From contig NZ_JAGIPH010000004.1 in NCBI RefSeq assembly GCF_017877135.1, positions 310,001 through 374,000 on the forward strand: DNA of 64,000 nucleotides, in the 5' to 3' direction. The position numbers and the translations under genes are program-made. Below, in pieces: positions 54,205 to 63,765 of the stretch. The stretch comes from Neorhizobium galegae (GTDB lineage Bacteria > Pseudomonadota > Alphaproteobacteria > Rhizobiales > Rhizobiaceae). The notes beneath the pieces were generated by a model. The model saw only the letters and a list, made by a program, of their open reading frames with translations. It had not been told where the DNA came from and did no database searches. How positions within the stretch are numbered: position 1 is the first letter of the stretch; the number at the start of each line of letters is the position of its first letter.

Positions 54205-54744
54205 TTATTGCAGCGGCTTTTCGTATTTCGTGTCGATGTCGATGACGCCCATCAGGCCGGCAACCCGCTTGATCAGTTCGGAAATGCCTTGAAGTGCGAT
54301 GAGCGTGAAGCCGGCAAAAATGATGAATTTCGCCGGCCAGCGGATCAGACCGCCGGCGTTGGACGAAATCTCCATCTCCTTCAGCGACAGCCAGAAGACC
54401 GGGAAGGACAGCCAGGCGAGATAGATGCAGGCTGGCAGCAGGAAGAGCACGATGCCGATGGCATCCACCCATAGCCGCTTGCGGTCTGACAGGCCGCCGT
54501 AGATGAGGTCGACCCGCACATGTTCATTGGCGCGCAGCGTGTGGGCTGCGCCCAAGAGCACGATGAAGGCAAACATGTACCACTGTATTTCCAGCCAGGC
54601 GTTGGAACTGTAGTTGAACAGGTAACGGATCATGGCGTTACCGGCGCTCACCAGACAGCAGGCAAGCACAAGATAGCCGGAAAATTTGCCGATGACCTCG
54701 CTGACACGATCGATGGCTCGGCTCAAGCCGATGAAAGCCTGCAT
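54205..54744 (-). CDS. TRAP transporter small permease (DctQ)
   Basis: 179 aa with four membrane helices. YLVLACCLVSAGNAMIRYLFNYSSNAWLEIQWYMFAFIVLLGAAHTLRANEHVRVDLIYG (in pieces) carries the family's conserved W-E/Q-W and N-E-H-V-R-V-D motif. It pairs with DctM, whose start is 24 nt downstream. The binding protein is encoded on the opposite strand beyond DctM, so the three genes are not one operon. Confidence 0.92.
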   Translation of the reverse strand: MQAFIGLSRAIDRVSEVIGKFSGYLVLACCLVSAGNAMIRYLFNYSSNAWLEIQWYMFAFIVLLGAAHTLRANEHVRVDLIYGGLSDRKRLWVDAIGIVLFLLPACIYLAWLSFPVFWLSLKEMEISSNAGGLIRWPAKFIIFAGFTLIALQGISELIKRVAGLMGVIDIDTKYEKPLQ

Positions 54745-55033
54745 GATTCCCCTCCGCAGTCGATCTTTTTATCCCCTGCAACGAGCCGTATAGGAAGCAC
54801 GGTCAAAAGAAAAGTCCTGCTCCTATTGGACTTCCGTCCAAATCGCGGCAAGCGCGGGCGGTTCCGCGTTCCCTGTCGGATACAGTGTCGGATGCGGTTC
54901 TCTTGGACGGACCATCAGCCGATGCGCCGCATTGCTCTTTCCGGGTGTTTTGTGTAACCCTATACTTGGTAGGTAGGACATGAGCCTTGTCTGCGCGCAT
55001 CGGTGCTGCAAGGCGTTTCGGGAGAGCAGTTAC

Positions 55034-55258
55034 ATGAACGATCATCACGGCGGAACGGTCGAAACCGGCGCACCCATGGATTACCGGGAGCACGAAAAGA
55101 CCTATTCCATGTTCCTTGCCGGTGCCAAATGGAGCACCATGATGGTGGTCGTGCTGCTTCTTGCCATGCTTGGCGGCTTTTTCGCCGGCGGCGGCCTCAT
55201 CGGCGGCCTTTTTCTTTTCATCATCCTGAACGCGGCCGGTTTCTACCTGCTGCGTTGA
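55034..55258 (+). CDS. aa3-type cytochrome c oxidase subunit IV
   Basis: 74 aa. MDYREHEKTYSMFLAGAKWSTMMVVVLLLAMLGGFFAGGG (in pieces) is the alphaproteobacterial subunit IV domain: a short hydrophilic N-terminus with EHEKTY and then a membrane helix, here with a second hydrophobic segment. It is an accessory subunit of the respiratory oxidase. ATG 55034 is chosen over an upstream 54980 start. It lies 88 nt before the transhydrogenase operon and on the same strand. Confidence 0.85.
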   Translation: MNDHHGGTVETGAPMDYREHEKTYSMFLAGAKWSTMMVVVLLLAMLGGFFAGGGLIGGLFLFIILNAAGFYLLR

Positions 55259-55346
55259 CGCATGCCTTCAGCGGTGGCGTCTGAGCGGCATCTCTTGGCC
55301 GAACGATGGCGCATGCCCAAAATTTCCATGACGGGAAGGGACGGAT

Positions 55347-56627
55347 TTGGCAAAGCTGATATTTGTCGGCCGGGAGGCCGGGGAGGAGAGCCGCGTTGCT
55401 GCATCGCCGGAAACGGTGAAACGGCTGGTGGGACTTGGATTTGAGGTGATCGTCGAAAGCGGCGCGGGTCTTCGCTCCGGTGTGCCGGATCAAGATTTTG
55501 CCGCAGCCGGGGCGACGATCGGGTCGATTGCCGATGTGGGCCGCGCCGATATCCTGCTGCAGGTCGTCTCGCCGCCCGATGCGGTGATCGCCGCGGCCAA
55601 GCCCGGCGCAGTTCTGCTGGCGACGCTCAATCCCTATGACAGCGCTGAAGCGCTGAACCGGCTTGCCGATGCCGGCATTACCGCCCTTGCCATGGAACTG
55701 ATGCCGCGTATCACCCGCGCCCAATCCATGGACGTGCTGTCGAGCCAGGCAAACCTTGCCGGCTACCGGGCGGTGATCGATGCATCGCATGAATATGGCC
55801 GGGCCATTCCGATGATGATGACGGCAGCCGGCACGGTTCCGGCGGCAAAAGTCTTCGTCATGGGCGCCGGCGTTGCCGGGCTTCAGGCGATTGCAACGGC
55901 CCGGCGTCTCGGCGCTGTCGTCACCGCAACCGACGTGCGACCCGCCGCCAAGGAACAGGTCGCCTCGCTCGGCGCAAAATTCATCGCGGTCGAGGACGAG
56001 GAATTCAAGGCTGCCGAAACCGCCGCCGGCTATGCCAAGCCGATGTCGCAAGCCTATCAGGCCAAGCAGGCGGCGCTGGTGGCCGATCATATCGCCAAGC
56101 AGGATATCGTCATCACCACGGCGCTGATCCCCGGGCGCGCCGCGCCACGGCTCGTCACACGCGCCATGCTTTCGGCGATGAAGCCCGGTTCCGTCGCCGT
56201 CGATCTCGCCGTCGAGCGCGGCGGCAATATCGAGGGCTCGGTTGCCGGCACCATCGCCGATGTCGAGGGCGTGAAGGTCATCGGCTATGCCAACGTGCCG
56301 GGCCGGGTCGCTGCCTCGGCGTCTGCGCTCTATGCACGCAACCTCTACGCCTTTCTTGAGACCATGGTGGACAAGGCAACGAAGGAATTCTCGTTCAACC
56401 CGGACGAGGAACTGGTGAAGGCGACCATGCTGACCCATGGCGGCGCCGTGGTTCACCCGACCTTTCGCGAGGCTGCCGATGCGGCCCGGCTTGCCGCCCC
56501 TGTCGTCGTGACAGCAGCGGCCGAAGCGCCCGAGGCGCCAAAACCGCGCGCCCGCAGAAAACCGGCGGAAAAGGCGCAAGCACCTGAAGCACTGACGGAC
56601 GCACCGGACAACAAGGAGGAGCTGTGA
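55347..56627 (+). CDS. pntAA: NAD(P) transhydrogenase alpha subunit, part 1
   Basis: 426 aa, with a TTG start supported by AAGGGA upstream. The NAD(H)-binding domain I of the proton-translocating transhydrogenase reads KLIFVGREAGEESRVAASPETVKRL and VMGAGVAGLQAIATARRLGAVVTATDVR (in pieces). The three-polypeptide arrangement (alpha 1, alpha 2, beta) is standard in alphaproteobacteria. The C-terminal tail (EAPEAPKPRARRKPAEK) is a long Ala/Pro/Lys linker. The stop overlaps the next start in TGATG. Confidence 0.93.
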   Translation: MAKLIFVGREAGEESRVAASPETVKRLVGLGFEVIVESGAGLRSGVPDQDFAAAGATIGSIADVGRADILLQVVSPPDAVIAAAKPGAVLLATLNPYDSAEALNRLADAGITALAMELMPRITRAQSMDVLSSQANLAGYRAVIDASHEYGRAIPMMMTAAGTVPAAKVFVMGAGVAGLQAIATARRLGAVVTATDVRPAAKEQVASLGAKFIAVEDEEFKAAETAAGYAKPMSQAYQAKQAALVADHIAKQDIVITTALIPGRAAPRLVTRAMLSAMKPGSVAVDLAVERGGNIEGSVAGTIADVEGVKVIGYANVPGRVAASASALYARNLYAFLETMVDKATKEFSFNPDEELVKATMLTHGGAVVHPTFREAADAARLAAPVVVTAAAEAPEAPKPRARRKPAEKAQAPEALTDAPDNKEEL

Positions 56628-57037
56628 TGGCAAGCGAAACCATGAACACGGCGTTGAACGCGCTTGATCAGGCCGTCGCTGCCGTCAGGAGTGCTGCCGA
56701 GCAGACCCCGGATGCGGTGAGCCTTGCCGCCCATGGCGTCTCCGGCGGTGCGATCGATCCGTTCGTCTTCCAGCTCGCGATCTTCGTGCTGTCGATCTTC
56801 GTCGGTTATTATGTCGTCTGGTCGGTCACGCCAGCACTGCACACGCCGCTGATGGCCGTCACCAACGCCATTTCCTCGGTCATCGTCGTTGGCGCGCTTC
56901 TGGCGGTCGGTGTGTCGCTGAGCGGCCTTGCCACCGGCTTCGGCTTCGTGGCGCTGATCCTGGTCTCGGTCAACATCTTTGGCGGCTTCCTGGTCACCAG
57001 CCGGATGCTGGCCATGTACAAGAAAAAAGAGCGCTGA
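56627..57037 (+). CDS. pntAB: NAD(P) transhydrogenase alpha subunit, part 2
   Basis: 136 aa with three to four membrane helices (FQLAIFVLSIFVGYYVVWSV, VTPALHTPLMAVTNAISSVIVVGAL and FGFVALILVSVNIFGGFLVTSRML). These form the membrane part of the alpha subunit. ATG 56627 shares its A with the pntAA stop; a GTG at 56624 is possible. pntB follows 9 nt downstream. Confidence 0.94.
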   Translation: MASETMNTALNALDQAVAAVRSAAEQTPDAVSLAAHGVSGGAIDPFVFQLAIFVLSIFVGYYVVWSVTPALHTPLMAVTNAISSVIVVGALLAVGVSLSGLATGFGFVALILVSVNIFGGFLVTSRMLAMYKKKER

Positions 57038-57046
57038 GGCGGGCCG

Positions 57047-58447
57047 ATGTCACAGAATTTTGCAGCCTTCCTCTACCTCGTCTCCGGCGTCCTGTTCATC
57101 ATGGCGCTGCGCGGCCTGTCGCATCCGACGACGAGCCGCAAGGGCAATATCTACGGCATGGTCGGCATGGCGATTGCCATCGTCACGACGCTTCTGCTGG
57201 CAACCCCGAACTTTGGCGGCTTCGTGCTGATCGTGCTGGCGATCGCCATCGGCGGCGGCGGCGGCGCCTATATTGCCCGCACCATTCCCATGACCGCCAT
57301 GCCGCAGCTGATTGCCGGTTTCCATTCGCTGGTCGGCCTTGCCGCCGTGATGGTGGCCGCGGCTGCCCTTTACTCGCCCTCCGCCTTCGGCATCGGCGCG
57401 GTCGGCGCCATTCATGCGCAGGCGCTGGTGGAAATGGCGCTCGGTGCGGCCATCGGCGCGCTCACCTTTACCGGCTCCGTCATCGCCTATCTGAAGCTCG
57501 ACGGGCGCATGTCCGGCAAGCCGATCCTGTTGCCCTATCGCCATGTCATCAACATCGCGCTTTTGGTGCTGACGGTGCTTGCGATCGCAAGCCTTGCCTC
57601 CAGCGAAAGCCATCTTGCCTTCTGGCTAATCGTCGCGCTGGCGCTGGTGCTTGGCGTACTCATCATCGTGCCGATCGGCGGCGCCGACATGCCGGTCGTC
57701 GTTTCGATGCTGAATTCCTATTCCGGCTGGGCAGCCGCCGGTATCGGCTTTACGCTCGGTAACCTGGCGCTGATCATCACCGGCGCGCTCGTCGGCTCCT
57801 CGGGCGCCATCCTCTCCTATATCATGTGCAAGGGCATGAACCGCTCGTTCATCTCGGTCATCCTCGGCGGCTTCGGCGGGGAGACGGCAGCAGCCGGCGC
57901 AGATGACGGCGTGCAGCGCACGGTCAAGCAGGGCTCGGCCGACGACGCCGCCTTCCTCATGCAGAACGCCACCAAGGTGATCATCGTGCCCGGTTACGGC
58001 ATGGCGGTCGCCCAGGCCCAGCATGCGCTGCGGGAAATGGCCGATACGCTGAAGGAACACGGTGTGGAGGTGAAATATGCGATCCACCCGGTCGCCGGTC
58101 GCATGCCCGGTCACATGAACGTGCTGCTTGCCGAAGCGAACGTTCCCTATGACGAAGTGTTCGAACTGGAAGACATCAATGCCGAATTTGCCCAGGCGGA
58201 CGTCGCCTATGTGATCGGCGCCAATGACGTCACCAACCCGGCCGCCCGCGACGACAAGTCGTCGCCGATCTACGGCATGCCGATCCTCGATGTCGACAAG
58301 GCCAAGACCTGCCTCTTCGTCAAACGCTCCCTCGGCTCCGGCTATGCCGGCATCGACAATACGCTGTTCTACAAGGACGGCACGATGATGCTGCTCGGCG
58401 ATGCCAAGAAGATGACGGAAGACATCGTCAAGGCGATGAAGCACTGA
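57047..58447 (+). CDS. pntB: NAD(P) transhydrogenase beta subunit
   Basis: 466 aa. The N-terminal half has about eight membrane helices. The C-terminal NADP(H)-binding domain III contains VIIVPGYGMAVAQAQHALREMAD, HPVAGRMPGHMNVLLAEANVPYD, VIGANDVTNPAAR and KRSLGSGYAGIDN. It completes the pump that couples hydride transfer between NADH and NADP+ to proton flow. The operon ends in a strong terminator. Confidence 0.96.
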   Translation: MSQNFAAFLYLVSGVLFIMALRGLSHPTTSRKGNIYGMVGMAIAIVTTLLLATPNFGGFVLIVLAIAIGGGGGAYIARTIPMTAMPQLIAGFHSLVGLAAVMVAAAALYSPSAFGIGAVGAIHAQALVEMALGAAIGALTFTGSVIAYLKLDGRMSGKPILLPYRHVINIALLVLTVLAIASLASSESHLAFWLIVALALVLGVLIIVPIGGADMPVVVSMLNSYSGWAAAGIGFTLGNLALIITGALVGSSGAILSYIMCKGMNRSFISVILGGFGGETAAAGADDGVQRTVKQGSADDAAFLMQNATKVIIVPGYGMAVAQAQHALREMADTLKEHGVEVKYAIHPVAGRMPGHMNVLLAEANVPYDEVFELEDINAEFAQADVAYVIGANDVTNPAARDDKSSPIYGMPILDVDKAKTCLFVKRSLGSGYAGIDNTLFYKDGTMMLLGDAKKMTEDIVKAMKH

Positions 58448-58458
58448 CACTGAAAGAG

Positions 58459-58480
58459 GCCCGGAGCGATCCGGGCTTTT
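58459..58480 (+). terminator. Rho-independent terminator after pntB
   Basis: GCCCGGA (58459-58465) and TCCGGGC (58470-58476) with a GCGA tetraloop, followed by TTTT. Confidence 0.9.
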
Positions 58481-58505
58481 CATGCCTGTCGCGCAAGGAC
58501 TTTAA

Positions 58506-59393
58506 TCACAGCAATAGGCCGAGCCGGGTAAGCGTCTGGCGCGATTGACGGCACAAGGCCTCGTTCTTGCCGCCGCGGTAATAGCTGAGGGCGATGACGG
58601 CGCCGTAGAGTGCCCAGGCTCTGGCGCGGTGCCAGTCACCATCGTCGATTGCGCATTGCGTGCGAAAGACGTCGCGCGCGGACGGGTCTACCCAGGACCA
58701 GGCGCTGGCGTAATCGGCGGCGGGATCTCCAACCGCTGCGAGACCCCAGTCAATGACGCCGGCAAGCGCGCCGCATCTCGCAATCAGGTTGTCGGCCTTC
58801 AGGTCCCCATGCAGCCAGACGCCGGGGCCGGCATAAGGCGCGCTCAGCCCCTTGTGCCAGATGGCTTTTGCTGCGGATACGTCGATCTCGTCGCAAAGGA
58901 CGTCGATGGAGGAAAGCGTCACGTCGTTGAGATCGTGGAGCGGCACGCCGCGGCGGCTGTTACTCGGCCCGGCCCTTGGTGCGCCGGCCGTGCTTTTTGC
59001 CTGCAGGGACAGGAGAAACCGCGCAAGCGCCTGCGCCGCATCGGCCCAGTTTGCAATGGCATCGGCAGACGCGATGTCACCGTCCATCCAGTCAAAAATA
59101 CCGAATTCGCAAAGGGTGCCAAGATCGGCATGGCCGCGAAAGCGAAGATGCGGCACATCGAGGGATAAGCCCTGGAGATGCGGCAACCAGTCAAGCTCCT
59201 TTGCCATCAGGGCGATGGCGGAGGGCCGGCGCGGCAGCCGCAGCACCTGCGTGGTTCCAAGGCGAAAGAGCCAGTTGTCCGTGCCCGTCGAGGCAATCGA
59301 AGAAAGGGCAAGGTCGGCCCATTCGGGCGCCTGCGCCTCTATGAGGCGAAAAACCGCCTCCTCATCCGCAATAAGTTCGTCGACATGCATCAT
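58506..59393 (-). CDS. Aminoglycoside/choline kinase-like phosphotransferase (APH family)
   Basis: 295 aa. The catalytic loop WLHGDLKADNLI lies near residue 198 and the metal-binding VIDWGLAAVGDPAADYA near residue 217, both hallmarks of the APH fold. VLRLPRRPSA is in the N-lobe. The natural substrate is unknown; chromosomal members are often antibiotic-like or sugar/choline kinases, so resistance should not be assumed. It is convergent with pntB. Confidence 0.84.
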   Translation of the reverse strand: MMHVDELIADEEAVFRLIEAQAPEWADLALSSIASTGTDNWLFRLGTTQVLRLPRRPSAIALMAKELDWLPHLQGLSLDVPHLRFRGHADLGTLCEFGIFDWMDGDIASADAIANWADAAQALARFLLSLQAKSTAGAPRAGPSNSRRGVPLHDLNDVTLSSIDVLCDEIDVSAAKAIWHKGLSAPYAGPGVWLHGDLKADNLIARCGALAGVIDWGLAAVGDPAADYASAWSWVDPSARDVFRTQCAIDDGDWHRARAWALYGAVIALSYYRGGKNEALCRQSRQTLTRLGLLL

Positions 59394-59452
59394 ACGGCCG
59401 ATCTATCAGGCGCGAATGAACCCTCGGTGACAGGCGGCTTGCGGGCCTGTCC

Positions 59453-60346
59453 TTACTCGGCAGACCCCGAGCGCGTGCGCGCAACGCCGTCCTGCGCCGG
59501 CTTATAGTTCGGGTCGAGGCGGGCGGCGTGGTTGTAGGACTTGAAGGCGCGGGCCTTGTCGCCCTTGCGTTCATAAACCAGCGCCTGGTTGACCCAGGAT
59601 TCGGCCAGCTTGTCGTTGAGGTCGATGGCGTGGTTGAAGTCGGCGAAGGCATTTTCGTCATCGTTCAGCGCCAGATAGGAGACGCCACGGCCGTTATAGG
59701 GCTCGGGCGAAGAGGGCGACAGCGAGATGGCCTTGGAGAAGTCTTCGATGGCCTGCGCATGCTGGTTGCGCAGCTGGTAGATCAGGCCGCGATTGTGGAA
59801 GGCGCGACCATCGGTCGTTTCCAGCTGGATGGCCCGGTTGAAGTCGTTGAAGGCTTCGTTCGTGCGTCCGGCCTGGCGATAGATATTGCCGCGCCCGATT
59901 AGCGCCACGTCGTAATTCGGGTTGATCTGCAGCGAGGCATTGTAGTCGTTCACCGCTTCGGCAGGCTTGCCCATGTTGCGATAGACCAGCGCCCGGTTGG
60001 CATAGGCCTGGTAATAGCGCGGGTTGAGCTGCAGAGCGCGGTTGAAATCGTCGAGTGCCTTGCGGAAGTCGCCGGCGCGACCATAAGCCGTGCCGCGCAC
60101 GTTATAGCCTTCCGGATCCTGCGGATTGGACTGGATGACGGAGGAGAGGGAGGCAATGTTCTGCTCGGAGCCTTGCGCGCGGTCGAGCCGGATAAGATCG
60201 GTGCTGGTATTGGTCTGGCAACCGGCGAGTGCAAGGCCCGCAAGCAGGAGGGCTGTTCCCGGAAGACCACCGCGTGAAATGCGCTTTCTGCGCGTCGGCT
60301 GAACGGACGGGCAGGCGGAATGCGAATTTGCGGCGGTCTTGGCCAT
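59453..60346 (-). CDS. TPR-repeat lipoprotein
   Basis: 297 aa. The N-terminus has a lipobox LALAGC near residue 43, so a lipoprotein is likely; the first 25 residues are basic. About six tetratricopeptide repeats follow (for example PEGYNVRGTAYGRAGDFRKALDDFNRALQLNP and its copies, in pieces), ending in a C-terminal Ser-rich tail. It resembles NlpI-type periplasmic adaptors, but the role is unknown. It is on the same strand as rpsU, 120 nt downstream of it. Confidence 0.87.
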   Translation of the reverse strand: MAKTAANSHSACPSVQPTRRKRISRGGLPGTALLLAGLALAGCQTNTSTDLIRLDRAQGSEQNIASLSSVIQSNPQDPEGYNVRGTAYGRAGDFRKALDDFNRALQLNPRYYQAYANRALVYRNMGKPAEAVNDYNASLQINPNYDVALIGRGNIYRQAGRTNEAFNDFNRAIQLETTDGRAFHNRGLIYQLRNQHAQAIEDFSKAISLSPSSPEPYNGRGVSYLALNDDENAFADFNHAIDLNDKLAESWVNQALVYERKGDKARAFKSYNHAARLDPNYKPAQDGVARTRSGSAE

Positions 60347-60466
60347 CAGGCGCAGATCCTCGTGTCACTCATGGGAATGGGGCGGTGCGGATAAACCGAA
60401 AAAGGCGGTGGCGAATAAATTCGCCCCCGCCCCTAAATCACGGAAAAACGTCGAAAAAACGGCCGA

Positions 60467-60697
60467 TTAACGAGCGGCGGGACGCGGTGCTGCAATCAGG
60501 CCTTCGCGCTGCATGCGCTTGCGGGCCAGCTTGCGAACGCGGCGAACGGCTTCAGCCTTTTCGCGGGCGCGCTTCTGCGAGGGCTTCTCGTAGTAGTCGC
60601 GCATCTTCATTTCACGGAAAATGCCTTCGCGCTGCATCTTCTTCTTGAGAGCGCGGAGAGCCTGATCGACATTATTGTCGCGGACAAGTACCTGCAC
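60467..60697 (-). CDS. rpsU: 30S ribosomal protein S21
   Basis: 76 aa, GTG start with AAAGGAAC about nine nt upstream. The S21 signature is [41 protein letters not shown] (in pieces), followed by a basic Arg/Lys/Ala tail. The length is normal for the alphaproteobacterial form. It joins the 30S platform near the 3' end of 16S rRNA. Confidence 0.96.
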   Translation of the reverse strand: MQVLVRDNNVDQALRALKKKMQREGIFREMKMRDYYEKPSQKRAREKAEAVRRVRKLARKRMQREGLIAAPRPAAR

Positions 60698-60801
60698 GTG
60701 AATCCCGTTCCTTTGGTTTTTTTAAATCTACCGCTCCGAAACTGCCCAGTCCGGAACGAAACAAGTGGGTCGCGCGGCAAAGGCCGTGCAATTGGGGAAG
60801 G

Positions 60802-60831
60802 CACATAACAGAAGGTTTTTTCAAAGTCTAG
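60802..60831 (-). promoter_or_regulatory. Possible rpsU promoter
   Basis: On the minus strand, CTAGAC (60831-60826) and TATGTG (60807-60802) are 18 nt apart, about 100 nt before the rpsU start. The match is weak. The gap between rpsU and the plus-strand dehydrogenase (60698-61012) holds nothing else that I can support. Confidence 0.3.
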
Positions 60832-61012
60832 CGGCCTTCCAGCCTGCCAAACGAAAATCTCCCAAAATCCCCGCATCCCTTATGCCGCAGGGCCTGCACG
60901 GCCTTTCAACGGGGTGCAAAAGAGGGGTTGCGGTTTGCAATCCACGTCTCCGGCACCATGTGGAGGCCCTGACAGGATGTTGAGTCTCACGCAAGCCTTC
61001 AAGGAGTGTTAC

Positions 61013-61996
61013 ATGCACAGTTTATCCTATTCCCGTTTCGGCAAGCCCGCCGAAGTGCTTCAGGTTTCGGACCAGCCGCAGCCCGAGCCGGGGGCCGGGG
61101 AGGTGCGGCTCAGCATGCGCCTGTCCCCCATTCACAATCATGACCTGCTGACGATCAGCGGCCAGTATGGCTACAAGCCGGAGCTGCCGGCGCTGTCGGG
61201 CAGCGAAGGCATGGGCGTGGTCGATGCCCTGGGAGAGGGCGTCGAAGGGCTTGCCGTTGGCCAGCGCGTTGCCGCAAGCGGGCTTAAAGGCGCCTGGAGC
61301 AATTTTGCCATCGCACGTGCCGCCTCCGTCGTGCCGCTGCCGGATGCGATTTCCGATGAGGTCGGCGCGCAGCTGATCGCCATGCCGCTGAGCGCGCTTA
61401 CGCTTTTGGAATTCACCGGAATCGCTGAAGGGCAGTGGCTGATCCAGAATGCCGCCAATGGCGCCGTGGCGAAAGTGGTGTCCCAGCTTGCCCGACCACG
61501 CGGCATCCACGTGATCAACCTCGTTCGCCGCCAAGACGCGGTTGCCGAACTGACAGAGCTTGGTATCGACAATGTCGTGGCAACGTCGAATGACGGCTGG
61601 AAGGACCGCGTGCGCGAGATCACCGCCGGTCAGCCCATTGCCGTCGGCGTCGATGGCGTTGGCGGAACCGCCTCCGGAGACCTCCTGTCGCTTCTAGGGG
61701 AGGGCGGGCAGCTCATCTCCTTCGGTGTCATGTCCGGCCAGCCGATGCAGATTTCCTCGGGCGACGTCATCTTCAAGCAGGCGGTGGTGAAGGGTTTTTG
61801 GCTCGCAAAGCTGATGACCACCATGGAGCCGGAACGCATGCGCCGGTTGGTCTCCGAACTCGTGACACGCGCCGCAAGCGGCGAGATGCGACTACAGACC
61901 GATGGCATCTACACAATGAAGGACGCTGCCGCCGCGATGACCGCAGCCGCCGAATCGGGGCGCAAGGGCAAGGTTCTGCTCAGCCTGCAGGATTGA
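61013..61996 (+). CDS. Zinc-less MDR-family quinone/enoyl reductase-like protein
   Basis: 327 aa medium-chain dehydrogenase. An N-terminal GroES-like domain (PEPGAGEVRLSMRLSPIHNHDLLTISGQYG) precedes a Rossmann domain with NAANGAVAKVVSQLA and GVGGTASGDLLSLLGEGGQLISFG. No structural or catalytic zinc Cys cluster is seen, as in quinone oxidoreductase and MECR-like enzymes. The start at 61013 is preceded by AAGGAG; the frame is open to 60914. The substrate is unknown. Confidence 0.85.
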   Translation: MHSLSYSRFGKPAEVLQVSDQPQPEPGAGEVRLSMRLSPIHNHDLLTISGQYGYKPELPALSGSEGMGVVDALGEGVEGLAVGQRVAASGLKGAWSNFAIARAASVVPLPDAISDEVGAQLIAMPLSALTLLEFTGIAEGQWLIQNAANGAVAKVVSQLARPRGIHVINLVRRQDAVAELTELGIDNVVATSNDGWKDRVREITAGQPIAVGVDGVGGTASGDLLSLLGEGGQLISFGVMSGQPMQISSGDVIFKQAVVKGFWLAKLMTTMEPERMRRLVSELVTRAASGEMRLQTDGIYTMKDAAAAMTAAAESGRKGKVLLSLQD

Positions 61997-62171
61997 CCCG
62001 CACCCGTCGCGCAGCACGACGCCAATCGTCGTTGCGTGGCGGGACGTTATTTCCGCCCGTGTCGAAACAAGGGACACAATGCGTCGCAAAGCAGCCATTG
62101 CGACGCCGGTTGATTTGCGATCAGTATGCTTCTACCCAAGGCTTGGGGTGGCGAAGGAGCTATAGGCGAAC

Positions 62172-63425
62172 ATGCGCAAATATTCGGTCTTTGCTGTGGC
62201 CCGCGAGGCCATGCGCAGCCATAAGGGATGGGAGCCGCAATGGGTCTCTCCGGAACCGCGCGCCAGCTATGATGTGATCATCATCGGCGGCGGCGGCCAT
62301 GGTCTGGGGGCCGCCTATTATCTGGCCCAGGAGCACGGCATTACCAATGTCGCGGTGATCGAAAAGGGTTGGCTCGGCGGCGGCAATACCGGCCGCAACA
62401 CCACCATCATCCGCTCCAACTATCTCTATGAAGAGAGCATGGATATCTACGAGCATTCCCTGAAACTGTGGGAAGGCTTGAGCCAGGAGCTGAACTACAA
62501 CGTCATGTATTCGCCGCGCGGCGTCATGATGCTGTCGCACAACACCCATGACCAGCAGAGCTTCAAGCGGCATATCAACGCCAACCGCCTCTACGGCATC
62601 GACAATGAATGGCTGACGCCGGAACAGGCAAAGGCCTTCTGTCCGCCGCTCGATATCTCCAAGACGGCCCGCTACCCGATCAACGGTGCGGCATTGCAGA
62701 AGCGTGGCGGCACGGCCCGTCATGATGCGGTGGCCTGGGGCTATGCGCGCGCCGCCTCCGATCTCGGCGTCCATATCATCCAGAACTGCGAAGTGACGGG
62801 TATTCGCCGCGGCCCGGGCGGCGAAGTCACCGGCGTCGAAACCGCACGTGGCTTCATCGGCGCCAAGAAGATCGGCGTCTCGGCATCCGGCCATTCCTCC
62901 ATGATCATGCAGATGGCCGATGTGCGCGTGCCCCTGACCAGCAATCCGCTGCAGGCGCTGGTCTCGGAACCGCTCAAACCGATTTTCCCCTGCGTCGTCA
63001 TGTCGAACACCGTGCATGCCTATATCTCGCAGTCCGACAAGGGCGAGCTGGTGATCGGTGCCGGCACCGACCAGTATCATTCCTACAGCCAGACCGGCGG
63101 ATTGCAGATCATCACCCACACGCTGGATGCGATCTGCGAGCTGTTCCCCATCTTCCGGCGCGTCAAGATGATGCGCCAATGGGGCGGCATCACCGACAAC
63201 ACGCCGGACCGCTCGGCCATCCAGAGCGTGACGCCGGTCAAGAACCTGTTCGTCAATTGCGGCTGGGGAACCGGCGGCTTCAAGGCAACGCCCGGCTCGG
63301 CCAATCTGTTCGCGCATCTCATCGCACGCGGTGAACCGCATCGGCTGGCTGCCGGCCTGACGCTCGACCGCTTCCGTACCGGCCGCCTGATCGACGAAGC
63401 GGCCGCCGCCGCCGTCGCGCATTGA
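62172..63425 (+). CDS. soxB: Sarcosine oxidase beta subunit
   Basis: 417 aa FAD-dependent subunit. The dinucleotide motif VIIIGGGGHGLGAAYYLA is at residues 35-52. VAVIEKGWLGGGNTGRNTTIIRSNYLY and WGGITDNTPDRSAI, with GWGTGGFKATPGS, are sarcosine-oxidase-typical. It carries the covalent FMN/FAD site of the heterotetramer that demethylates sarcosine to glycine, with formaldehyde passed to folate. AAGGAGC precedes the ATG. It is followed by soxD and soxA. Confidence 0.95.
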   Translation: MRKYSVFAVAREAMRSHKGWEPQWVSPEPRASYDVIIIGGGGHGLGAAYYLAQEHGITNVAVIEKGWLGGGNTGRNTTIIRSNYLYEESMDIYEHSLKLWEGLSQELNYNVMYSPRGVMMLSHNTHDQQSFKRHINANRLYGIDNEWLTPEQAKAFCPPLDISKTARYPINGAALQKRGGTARHDAVAWGYARAASDLGVHIIQNCEVTGIRRGPGGEVTGVETARGFIGAKKIGVSASGHSSMIMQMADVRVPLTSNPLQALVSEPLKPIFPCVVMSNTVHAYISQSDKGELVIGAGTDQYHSYSQTGGLQIITHTLDAICELFPIFRRVKMMRQWGGITDNTPDRSAIQSVTPVKNLFVNCGWGTGGFKATPGSANLFAHLIARGEPHRLAAGLTLDRFRTGRLIDEAAAAAVAH

Positions 63426-63438
63426 GGGGAGGGACACC

Positions 63439-63765
63439 ATGTTTCTGATCAAATGTCCCTATTGCGGCGATGAGCGTTCCGAGCTGGAATTCCGCTGGGC
63501 TGGCGAGGCGCATATTGCACGGCCGGAAAACATCGCGGCAATTTCCGACGAGGAATTTGCGGAGTATTTCTTCCTCCGCGACAACACCAAGGGTGTGGCA
63601 TACGAGCGCTGGCGCCATATCCATGGCTGCGGCCGCTTCTTTAATGCCATCCGCGATACCGTGAGCGATAATTTCCTCCTGACCTACAAGGCCGGCCTGC
63701 CACGCCAGCCCGTGCCCGGGCCTCAGCCTGTGACCCCCGATGCCCCCGAAGGCGGTGCCGCATGA
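63439..63765 (+). CDS. soxD: Sarcosine oxidase delta subunit
   Basis: 108 aa small subunit. The zinc-binding Cys6 and Cys9 in IKCPYCGD, plus a His and Cys64 in HIHGCGRFF, match the delta subunit's single zinc site. It follows soxB by 13 nt, and its stop overlaps the soxA start (ATGA). It is a structural subunit of the heterotetramer. Confidence 0.95.
   Translation: MFLIKCPYCGDERSELEFRWAGEAHIARPENIAAISDEEFAEYFFLRDNTKGVAYERWRHIHGCGRFFNAIRDTVSDNFLLTYKAGLPRQPVPGPQPVTPDAPEGGAA

Noticed and set aside
52666-54474. Long plus-strand reading frame of about 600 codons opposite the TRAP permease genes
   Set aside because: Its product is a low-complexity Asp/His/Arg/Gln-rich shadow of DctM/DctQ, both of which have clear family motifs on the minus strand.
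58506-59393. Antibiotic-resistance aminoglycoside phosphotransferase
   Set aside because: The APH fold is clear, but chromosomal members act on many substrates and nothing in the context (no mobile element, no resistance neighbours) supports a resistance role.
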